Below are positions 1 through 5,675 of a stretch of 9,050 nt of DNA, piece after piece. Positions within the stretch are counted from its first letter, which is position 1; the number at the start of each line of letters is the position of its first letter. The stretch is taken from positions 1 through 9,050 of the forward strand of contig CATKFJ010000116.1 in the NCBI GenBank assembly GCA_949747725.1, written 5' to 3'. Below the pieces are notes generated by a model. It saw only the letters and a program-made list of their open reading frames with translations, was not told the DNA's origin and did no database searches. Source of the stretch: an uncultured bacterium (lineage in GTDB: Bacteria; Bacillota; Clostridia; Christensenellales; Pumilibacteraceae). The translations under genes were made by a program, and so were the position numbers.

Positions 1-2018
1 TAATAAACTTTGTCAACCGCGTGTTCGAGCCGGCTATGACGGAGGAGTTCGGCGGCGTCGATTACCGTAAAGTAGGACAGAAACTTGTTTTCGGCAACCG
101 CTCGATGACCGACGGCAAAGCCGAATTCGTGCTTATAGACGGCGACGGCGAGGACGACGCGGACGACGAAACCGACGAAAGCTCCGACGGACCGTATTCC
201 GTAGTTGCCGCGGCGTCTGTTTTGCCGCATGACAAAGAGGCGCAGTTCGTTGCGGACAGTATAGTTGCGTGGATGGACGGCGAACTGAAAAAAGCGGAGG
301 ACAGCGGCAACAAGTACGTCCCAAGCTGGAGCAATGCCGCGGTATTGTTGCGGTCGGCGTCGGCGGCGTTTTGCTCTGCGCTTGCCGGCGAGTTTGCAGA
401 ACGCGGAATACCGTTCGATTTCGGGCGCAAATCGTCGGTCAAAACATATCCCGAAGCGGTCGCGCTCATGGATATAGCGCGGTGCGTGGATAACCGTTAC
501 GACGACGTGGCGTTATATACGGCGTTGCGTTCGCCAATGGGCGGTTTTTCGGACGGCGAACTGTATAAGATAGCTATGGACGGCGAACGCGCGCTTAAAG
601 AAAGCGGCGCGGCGGGCAACGGCAACCGCGGCGGAAGCAGGTATGCGCTTATTCAAAAAGTAAGGGCTTACAGCGGCGAGTACGGACAAAGACTGAACGG
701 GTTTTTCGATAAGCTTGCCGATTTTTCGGCACAGTCCAAAGCGCTCGATTGCGCCGATCTTTTGGGTTATATCACGTCGGTGACCGATTATTTCAGATAC
801 GTTTACACGACGGGCGGACAGGCTCAAGCCGTAGAGGCATTGATAGATCGAGCCGCCGCGCGGCGGTGCGATCTGCACGCGTTTTTAAACTATTACGATA
901 ATGCCGATTTCGATCTGCAAGTGGACGGCGGCGGCGACGCGGTAAACATAACTACGATCCATTCGTCCAAAGGTTTGGAATACGATCACGTAATAGTCGC
1001 CGATACCGCGCGCAAGTTCAACGAGCGCGACAGTCGCGGACGGGTGTTGGCTACCGAAAAAGGAGTTTTCGTAAAAGTGCCCGATATGCAAAAACGCACG
1101 CTTGAAAAAAGCGTTCCGTACATAACGGAAAGCATGCTGTCGCCCGACGTTACCAAAGCCGAAGAACTGCGGTTGTTCTATGTCGCGCTGACGCGCGCCA
1201 AGCGTCGTCTGACGGTGTGCGGCAAGTGCGGCGATCTTAAGCCCGTCGAACCGTTCGAAGCGAAACGCATGCTCGATTTTATGGGGAGGACTACTCCGTC
1301 GCAACCGACTGTCGAGCGCGCACTGTTGCGCGACGAAACGGACGGAATATTGCCCGTAGATAACGAAATAGTAGAGGTCGTGAAAAATCGCGTTAAAGCC
1401 GCGAGCAAATACACTCCTATCGATCTGCCCATAAAAACGTGTGTGACCGCGCTCGCGAGATCGGCTGCCGAGGACGATGACGCTACTTCGTCAGCGCCCG
1501 TTCTTACCGTCGACGAGATTATCGAGGACGTTGAGGAAGGGAAAAACGACGGTCACGGCGGCGCGGACGTGCGCTTGCGCGGCACGGCGTATCACAGGGC
1601 TATGGAACTTGTGGATTTTGTCGATCCCGATATCGCGGCGCTTCGGCGCGATTGCGAAAATTATTCGCTCGTCGACGAAAGAGAGATCGTGCGCGCCGCG
1701 GACGTTATGAAAGAACTTACGCGCGGCGCGGAGTTTATAGCAAAAGAACGGTATTTTATATTCAATGCCGATGCCCGTAAGCTGTTCGGCAAGGAAGGCA
1801 ACACGCTTGTTCAGGGCGTTATAGATCTGTTGGCAGTGTTCGGTAACGGCGACGCGGTGATAGTCGATTACAAGACGGGCGATCCCGCGCATTTGAAAAA
1901 CGCGGCATATCAAATGCAGCTCGATCTTTACGCCGAGGCGGTGGAAAGCAGTACTCCGTATAAAGTGAAACGCAAGTACCTGTATTCTTTCGCGTCGGGA
2001 AAGCTTATCGAAATGTAA
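1..2018 (+). CDS. addA: ATP-dependent helicase/nuclease subunit A (AddA), 3' part
   Basis: C-terminal part of AddA, the helicase plus nuclease subunit of the AddAB enzyme that resects double-strand breaks for RecA. The frame is open to the left edge (codons in phase from base 3), and the residues before the GTG at 21 (INFVNR) continue the family sequence ahead of MTEEFGGVDY, so 21 is not a true start; helicase motifs I-III lie outside. Visible: motif IV-like AVLLRS (about 346-363), motif V TIHSSKGLEYDHV (about 954-992), motif VI LFYVALTRAKRR (about 1173-1208). The PD-(D/E)XK nuclease has its His at 1593-1595 (RGTAYHRAME), Asp at 1824-1826 (QGVIDLL), the D-Y-K triad at 1866-1874 (VDYKTG) and QMQLDLY from 1911. 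All nuclease landmarks are present, so the domain should be active. An acidic stretch (about 141-192) lies in a variable part of the helicase. AddB would be expected upstream, outside the window. Identification is firm. Confidence 0.95.
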   Translation, partial: INFVNRVFEPAMTEEFGGVDYRKVGQKLVFGNRSMTDGKAEFVLIDGDGEDDADDETDESSDGPYSVVAAASVLPHDKEAQFVADSIVAWMDGELKKAEDSGNKYVPSWSNAAVLLRSASAAFCSALAGEFAERGIPFDFGRKSSVKTYPEAVALMDIARCVDNRYDDVALYTALRSPMGGFSDGELYKIAMDGERALKESGAAGNGNRGGSRYALIQKVRAYSGEYGQRLNGFFDKLADFSAQSKALDCADLLGYITSVTDYFRYVYTTGGQAQAVEALIDRAAARRCDLHAFLNYYDNADFDLQVDGGGDAVNITTIHSSKGLEYDHVIVADTARKFNERDSRGRVLATEKGVFVKVPDMQKRTLEKSVPYITESMLSPDVTKAEELRLFYVALTRAKRRLTVCGKCGDLKPVEPFEAKRMLDFMGRTTPSQPTVERALLRDETDGILPVDNEIVEVVKNRVKAASKYTPIDLPIKTCVTALARSAAEDDDATSSAPVLTVDEIIEDVEEGKNDGHGGADVRLRGTAYHRAMELVDFVDPDIAALRRDCENYSLVDEREIVRAADVMKELTRGAEFIAKERYFIFNADARKLFGKEGNTLVQGVIDLLAVFGNGDAVIVDYKTGDPAHLKNAAYQMQLDLYAEAVESSTPYKVKRKYLYSFASGKLIEM

Positions 2019-2074
2019 CGCAGTCAATTTTTTGGAAAAAGATATAAAAAATTATAGATTTTTTTATTTTTATA

Positions 2075-2083
2075 TGTTAGAAT
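2075..2083 (+). promoter_or_regulatory. Extended -10 promoter element for the 380-aa membrane protein
   Basis: TGT followed by TAGAAT (-10 at 2078-2083) matches the TGn-TATAAT extended -10 form in five of six hexamer positions. No good -35 lies 16-18 bases upstream, but the preceding 30 bases are almost pure A/T and could act as an UP-like element. Predicted start near 2090, giving a leader of about 37 bases that ends in AAGGAG (2115-2120) six bases before the ATG at 2127. Inferred from sequence only. Confidence 0.4.
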
Positions 2084-2126
2084 ATAAGCGAATATTATTT
2101 GCACACTAATAAATAAGGAGAAAACA

Positions 2127-3269
2127 ATGCTTAAATCACTGTATAAGTTATTTAGCGAACAGCTCGGTCTGTCAGCCGATTTATGGATAATAATTACGGC
2201 GGTCGTAGTTGTTGTCGCTTTTCTTGTCGCACTTATTGTCGGATCGGCGAGCGGCAAATTGAAAACGGTAAGATCGGCAATGAAACTTGCTATATCTCAG
2301 CCGTCGACCGTTGTGGGCGCTATGAAGCGCATGCCTGCGGATATCAAAGCGCAGTACAAGAATGCGCGTATGAGCAATCTCAGACCGTCCATGCTTGTTA
2401 CCGAGGACGTGTGCGTCGAAAAACCTTATAAAAACTCGCTTATTTCCAAGGTGTGGATCGTAACGCTTACCGCTACGCTTATTTGCGCGATACTTGTTTA
2501 CGCCATGACGACGCTCGCAGTTGCCGGAACGAGTCTCGAAGAGGTGACGGACGAAGAACGTCTTGCGGCATTGGCGCATGCGCCTATGGTGGGAATGGGA
2601 CTTGTGGCTGTTGTCGGCGGACTGCTAACGCTTGTCGGCGCTATAGTCGGCAAGACGGTGCATAACGGCGCCGTTAAAACGTATGAAAAGTTTGTGCATG
2701 TTTTGGACGGCGATAACGCGTCCGGCGCGGCGCCCGTAATGAGCGAGCCTCAGCAAGCTTATGCCGAGCCGCAAGCTTACGCCGCAGAACCTCAACAGGC
2801 AAACGATCAGACCCAAGCGACTTACGCCGAACCTCGAGCATACGAAGAGCCGCAGGCTTACGCCGCAGAGCCGCAACAGGTCTATGACGAACCTCAGCAG
2901 GATTTTGCGGAGCAGTCGGTCGTAATAGAACCGCAGCGCGACAGCGAAGAAGAAATGCGCCGTAAAGCGCGCGAGGAGGCTTTGGCTCAGGCGCGCGCTC
3001 AGCAGATGGAGGCACAGCGACAAGCTCAAGCGGCAGCGGCGGCACAGGCGCAAGCTCAAGCTCAAGCCCCGTCGTCGGTCGACGAAGTTATAGAAAGGAT
3101 CGAGAAAATCGATCGCGAGGGCGCGTCGCGCGAGGCTATGCGCGAAGTGGCGACTTTGCTTCAAAAGGAACGCGCCAAGCCCGAAAACAAAACGCCCGAA
3201 CAGCAGAAACGGCTTAACGCCGCGCTCAGCAAACTGTTGAAAGCCATGTCTTCGGCGAGCAGAAAATAA
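2127..3269 (+). CDS. Unrecognised three-helix membrane protein with Q/A/E/P-rich repeat tail
   Basis: Protein of 380 residues that I do not recognise. Start ATG is fixed by AAGGAG six bases upstream. Three hydrophobic segments: about 19-39, 109-132 and 153-175. Positive charge after helix 1 (GKLKTVR) suggests N-terminus out, a cytoplasmic loop of about 67 residues, a short outside hairpin, and a cytoplasmic C-terminus. Residues about 205-265 are built from EPQ/AYA-type repeats, followed by a charged and Q/A-rich probable coiled coil (about 268-315) and a helical C-terminal region containing VDEVIERIEKIDREG. The topology (helix, big cytoplasmic loop, two helices) recalls MotA/TolQ/ExbB channels, but I see no diagnostic residues, so this is only an alternative to test. 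The tail looks like a flexible partner-binding or scaffold region (inference). It has its own promoter element and terminator, so it is probably transcribed alone. A second protein with similar architecture starts at 5676. Confidence 0.85.
   Translation: MLKSLYKLFSEQLGLSADLWIIITAVVVVVAFLVALIVGSASGKLKTVRSAMKLAISQPSTVVGAMKRMPADIKAQYKNARMSNLRPSMLVTEDVCVEKPYKNSLISKVWIVTLTATLICAILVYAMTTLAVAGTSLEEVTDEERLAALAHAPMVGMGLVAVVGGLLTLVGAIVGKTVHNGAVKTYEKFVHVLDGDNASGAAPVMSEPQQAYAEPQAYAAEPQQANDQTQATYAEPRAYEEPQAYAAEPQQVYDEPQQDFAEQSVVIEPQRDSEEEMRRKAREEALAQARAQQMEAQRQAQAAAAAQAQAQAQAPSSVDEVIERIEKIDREGASREAMREVATLLQKERAKPENKTPEQQKRLNAALSKLLKAMSSASRK
2745..2927 (+). repeat. In-frame EPQ-AYA repeat region within the membrane protein
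   Basis: The coding sequence repeats units of the type EPQ(Q)AYA. A 33-base block beginning GAGCCGCA at 2766 recurs at 2847 with few changes (an 81-base period, 27 residues), both encoding EPQAYAAEPQQ. Looser copies lie before and after (EPQQAYA at 2745, EPRAYE near 2829, DEPQQDFAE near 2886). The differences between the two closest copies are mostly third-base changes, so the protein repeat is kept while the DNA has drifted. Confidence 0.7.
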
Positions 3270-3301
3270 TCAGATTAAATTATACCCCCCCCATAAATAC
3301 G

Positions 3302-3340
3302 GCGCGCTCCCGATACTGTTCGGGCAGCGCGCTTTTATTA
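3302..3340 (+). terminator. Intrinsic terminator after the 380-aa membrane protein gene
   Basis: GCGCGCT (3302-3308) pairs with AGCGCGC (3326-3332), and inside it CCCGA (3309-3313) pairs with TCGGG (3320-3324), leaving one bulged C and a 6-base loop. TTTTATTAT follows from 3333. A GC-rich 12-bp stem with a U-rich tail makes this a convincing terminator. Confidence 0.85.
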
Positions 3341-3369
3341 TCGCGGCATTTATAAGATTTTTAAAATTC

Positions 3370-3398
3370 TTGCAATAACTTTTTTGTTATGATAAACT
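3370..3398 (+). promoter_or_regulatory. Predicted SigA promoter (extended -10) for the RadC-like gene
   Basis: TTGCAA (3370-3375), a 17-base spacer, then TAAACT (3393-3398), with TGA directly before the -10 giving the extended form. Each hexamer matches four of six consensus bases. Predicted start near 3405, leaving a short leader with AGGA (3416-3419) seven bases before the ATG at 3427. The layout matches the promoter at 4512-4540. ATAAC, six T, GTTAT, G, ATAAAC forms overlapping inverted repeats through the spacer and -10, which could be an operator (weak). Confidence 0.5.
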
Positions 3399-3426
3399 AC
3401 CGATATGATATTTTCAGGATAAAGCA

Positions 3427-4500
3427 ATGAATGACAATGCCAACGGCGGCGAAAACAGATCGTACCGCGTTCGCGCCGAGACCGAGCTGAATAAAAAACT
3501 CGATGAATTTATCAAGAATATCGATGAAAGTTACGCTATGGGCACATCGGACAAAGCGGCGTCCGTCGCTGCCGACAAACCTAACTTCGGATTGCCGCAA
3601 AACGTCAAAAACGACTATACGGCGTTGCTTCGGGATAACGGCTTCGCAGACGTATCAGATATAAGACCTCACAGCGGACACAGGGCAAGGATGCGCGCCG
3701 CCGCGCGCAGAGATCTGCGGCTTGACGGCTTTCGCGATTCCGAAATGCTCGAAATGTTTCTGTCGTACCTGATTCCGCGCCGCGATACTTCCGAATTGGC
3801 GCACAAGTTGACTGAACGTTACGGCTCGGTGCTTGCCGTTCTTCGCGCGCCTGCGGACGAGCTTGCGACATTTCCGTTTTTGAGCAAAAACAACGTGCGG
3901 CTGTTTCCCGTCCTTGCGGTTTTCAGTCTTATGTACGGCGGAAAACCGATATTTATCAAGAACCATATCGACGCCGCGGATTATTTCGGTGCGCTTTTTT
4001 ACGGGAGTGCGATAAACGGAACGTTTGCGGTTTGTATATCGTCCGACGGTAAGCTGCTCGGCATAGAGCGTTGCGACGACGGGGCGGCGTTGCAGTCCGT
4101 TCTCGGCGTGACCGTAAAGTACAATACGCGACATGTGATTTTGATACGGCGCGAAAGATCTGTGCTTCCCAATACGTTCGACGAAGCTCGGCGCGTGAAC
4201 AGACTTACGCGCATGCTGAAAGAGATAGGAATAAATATGGCGGACTTCATGCTGTTTACCGATCACGGATATTATACGTTGGGCGGCGTTAAGGACGACT
4301 GTTGCGCGCAGTACATATTCGTTCCTATAAAGAATATTGCCGAAAAGCCCGATCTGATAGATATGACGGCGGTCGGCGGCAAGACCGAATACGCGACGGA
4401 AAACGGGCGCATGGTTTTCGCAAGCTCTGTCGACGGTAAACCGTCGGCGCATTTTTTGCGCGGACTGTTGGATATTAAGCGCGGAAACCGAAATATGTAA
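3427..4500 (+). CDS. RadC-like protein with degenerate JAMM motif
   Basis: 357 residues resembling RadC/YsxA in order: an N-terminal extension (about 1-78, charged, no recognised domain), a helix-hairpin-helix-like part starting at the RadC landmark SGHRARM (residues 83-89) and running through EMFLSYLIPRRDTSELAHKL and a region rich in LxxxP turns, then a JAB1/MPN-like domain (about 180-300) ending with GINMADFMLFTDHGYYTL, which aligns with the canonical GIPLLDHLIIGDGxYYSL. Where RadC has the HNHPSG...D metal site, this protein reads IRRERSVLPNTFDE (residues 240-253), with no histidine between residue 236 and the DHG motif. It is therefore probably not a metal-dependent JAMM peptidase. Known RadC proteins have no settled biochemical role, so I infer only a structural or DNA-associated function. 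The start ATG has AGGA seven bases upstream; an extended -10 promoter precedes it. No T-run terminator follows, so read-through into corA is possible. Confidence 0.85.
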   Translation: MNDNANGGENRSYRVRAETELNKKLDEFIKNIDESYAMGTSDKAASVAADKPNFGLPQNVKNDYTALLRDNGFADVSDIRPHSGHRARMRAAARRDLRLDGFRDSEMLEMFLSYLIPRRDTSELAHKLTERYGSVLAVLRAPADELATFPFLSKNNVRLFPVLAVFSLMYGGKPIFIKNHIDAADYFGALFYGSAINGTFAVCISSDGKLLGIERCDDGAALQSVLGVTVKYNTRHVILIRRERSVLPNTFDEARRVNRLTRMLKEIGINMADFMLFTDHGYYTLGGVKDDCCAQYIFVPIKNIAEKPDLIDMTAVGGKTEYATENGRMVFASSVDGKPSAHFLRGLLDIKRGNRNM

Positions 4501-4511
4501 AGACAAATCGG

Positions 4512-4540
4512 TTGCAAAATCCGCCCGATTGTGATAAAAT
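4512..4540 (+). promoter_or_regulatory. Predicted SigA promoter (extended -10) of the corA leader
   Basis: TTGCAA (4512-4517), 17-base spacer, TAAAAT (4535-4540, five of six consensus), with TGA immediately before it. Predicted start point about 4547, which falls at the first base of AGGAGG, so the transcript would begin almost at the Shine-Dalgarno. The -35 lies inside an imperfect inverted repeat (AATCGG 4506-4511 with CCGATT 4525-4530), a possible operator. It starts 11 bases after the stop of the RadC-like gene. Confidence 0.6.
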
Positions 4541-4546
4541 GATTAT

Positions 4547-4552
4547 AGGAGG
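4547..4552 (+). promoter_or_regulatory. Strong Shine-Dalgarno serving a short ORF, not corA itself
   Basis: AGGAGG is followed six bases later by the ATG at 4559, which opens a 10-codon ORF in a different phase from corA (4559 is +2, corA is phase 0). It is the best ribosome binding site in this intergenic region, whereas the homology-supported corA start at 4635 has only TAAAG three bases upstream. Confidence 0.75.
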
Positions 4553-4558
4553 AGAGCA

Positions 4559-4591
4559 ATGGACCTATCCGACAGTAGTCATTTATTTTAG
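4559..4591 (+). CDS. Candidate 10-codon leader peptide upstream of corA
   Basis: ATG at 4559 to TAG at 4589-4591 encodes MDLSDSSHLF. Support: an ideal AGGAGG six bases upstream, a position right at the predicted 5' end of the mRNA, and a stop codon whose last base is the first base of a 9-bp hairpin. Short translated ORFs are known in the leaders of Mg2+ transporter genes of enteric bacteria (mgtL ahead of mgtA, corL ahead of corA), where translation of the ORF controls expression of the transporter. A similar role here is inference; there is no sequence relationship to those peptides that I can see. It could instead be a fortuitous ORF behind a standby ribosome binding site. Confidence 0.4.
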   Translation: MDLSDSSHLF

Positions 4592-4614
4592 CATAGCGCA
4601 TATCGGCGCTATGC
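4591..4614 (+). promoter_or_regulatory. 9-bp hairpin in the corA leader
   Basis: GCATAGCGC (4591-4599) is perfectly complementary to GCGCTATGC (4606-4614) with a 6-base loop. No T-run follows (GCCCGTTGTTTATA), so it is not an ordinary intrinsic terminator. It starts at the leader ORF stop and ends 20 bases before the corA start. A ribosome terminating at the TAG would cover its left arm, so leader translation could open or hold the hairpin (inference). Confidence 0.6.
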
Positions 4615-4634
4615 GCCCGTTGTTTATAAAGCGT

Positions 4635-5576
4635 ATGTTAAAAATTTATGCTATGGAAAGCGGTGCACGCAGTCTTATCGAACGCGATACGGTTGCGCCC
4701 GGAACTTGGATAAACCTCGAAAATCCGTCCGATCTCGAAGTGGAGCTTGTAAGCGGTACAACTAAAATACCGGAATATATGCTTAAAGCCGCGCTCGACG
4801 AAGAGGAGCGCGCGCGCATCGATATCGACGACGATTGTACTCTCATATTGGTAGATATACCCGTCATTAACGAGCAGAAGGATTCCACGTACGTGTACTC
4901 TACGCTTCCGCTCGCATTGGTATTCAATAAAGATTATTTCGTTACCGTTTGTTTGCGCGAAACTTCCGTACTCGGCGATTTCGTCACTAAAGCCATTCGC
5001 AATTTCGACGTAAACAAACGCACTCGATTTATCTATCAAATACTGTACTGTAACGCTACCAAGTATTTGTACTATCTTAAACTTATAGACCGAACGGCGA
5101 GCCGTATACAGCAGTCGTTACACCGTTCGCTTAAAAATACGGAGCTTATAAAGCTTTTGGATCTCGACAAAGCGCTTGTTTATTTTTCCACATCGCTCAA
5201 TGCCAATCAGATCGTAATAGACAGGATACGTTCGTTGCCGTCGATCAAACATTACGAAGACGATAACGACCTTTTGGACGACGTTATTATCGAGAACAAG
5301 CAGGCGATAGAGATGGCGTCCATTCACCGCGAAGTTTTATCGGGCACGATGGACGCGTTCGCGTCGGTTATTTCCAATAACCAAAATATCGTAATGAAAC
5401 TTCTTACCGCAATAACCATTCTCTTGACTATCCCCACGCTTATAAGCGGATTGTGGGGCATGAACGTTTTGGTGCCGTTCGCCGAAAATCCGTACGGGTT
5501 TTGGATAGTGGTCGGGATAATTGCGGCTATAATCATCCCCGTCATTATTATAATGATACGAAAGCGGATGTTTTAG
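4635..5576 (+). CDS. corA: CorA-family divalent cation (Mg2+/Co2+) transporter
   Basis: A pentameric inner-membrane channel of the CorA family that takes up Mg2+ (Co2+/Ni2+ also possible). From the ATG at 4635 it is 313 residues, normal for the short CorA-like proteins of Bacillota; MLKIYAMESG then TWINLENPSDLE and KAALDEEERARIDIDDD match the family's N-terminal pattern, so upstream in-frame starts (TTG 4512, ATG 4539, ATG 4611) are disfavoured: 4539 precedes the Shine-Dalgarno and the added residues (CDKMIIGGEQW...) look non-coding. The N-terminal alpha/beta cytoplasmic domain is followed by a long helical stalk. The two C-terminal helices flank the signature GMN (bases 5457-5465, residues 275-277 in GLWGMN); the loop NVLVPFAENPYG is followed by TM2 ending in the basic RKRMF. 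The missing strong ribosome binding site suggests translational control through the leader. No convincing terminator follows. Confidence 0.93.
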   Translation: MLKIYAMESGARSLIERDTVAPGTWINLENPSDLEVELVSGTTKIPEYMLKAALDEEERARIDIDDDCTLILVDIPVINEQKDSTYVYSTLPLALVFNKDYFVTVCLRETSVLGDFVTKAIRNFDVNKRTRFIYQILYCNATKYLYYLKLIDRTASRIQQSLHRSLKNTELIKLLDLDKALVYFSTSLNANQIVIDRIRSLPSIKHYEDDNDLLDDVIIENKQAIEMASIHREVLSGTMDAFASVISNNQNIVMKLLTAITILLTIPTLISGLWGMNVLVPFAENPYGFWIVVGIIAAIIIPVIIIMIRKRMF

Positions 5577-5640
5577 CGTACAAACCGTGTGTTTACAAGT
5601 AAAAAATACGGCGTAAAGTTTGTGTTGTTTCATTCAGGTG

Positions 5641-5669
5641 TTGACAAATCGAAACGGCGGTTGTATAAT
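5641..5669 (+). promoter_or_regulatory. Perfect consensus SigA promoter placing the start point at the ATG
   Basis: TTGACA (5641-5646), exactly 17 bases, TATAAT (5664-5669): both hexamers are full consensus. The usual start 6-7 bases after the -10 falls at about 5676, the A of the ATG of the next gene. There is no room for a Shine-Dalgarno in the transcript, so the mRNA should be leaderless. This promoter should also read the glucokinase gene. Confidence 0.85.
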
Positions 5670-5675
5670 TAAATT

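Noticed and set aside
2044..2067. A/T-only inverted repeat (ATAAAAAAT ... ATTTTTTTAT) after addA as a terminator
   Set aside because: The stem has no G-C pair and would be very weak. It is better read as AT-rich promoter-upstream DNA, so addA has no clear terminator here.
3655..4506. A 283-codon open frame on the - strand across the RadC-like gene
   Set aside because: It lies wholly antisense to a gene with clear family homology, and its translation shows no domain and no upstream ribosome binding site.
4504..4531. Inverted repeat AATCGG/CCGATT after the RadC-like gene as its terminator
   Set aside because: Only six base pairs, a 13-base loop and no T-run. It overlaps the -35 of the corA promoter, so an operator is at least as likely.
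4539..4541. ATG 4539 as the corA start codon
   Set aside because: It lies before the AGGAGG and probably before the transcription start. The residues it would add do not resemble CorA, whose usual N-terminus (MLKIY...) begins at 4635.
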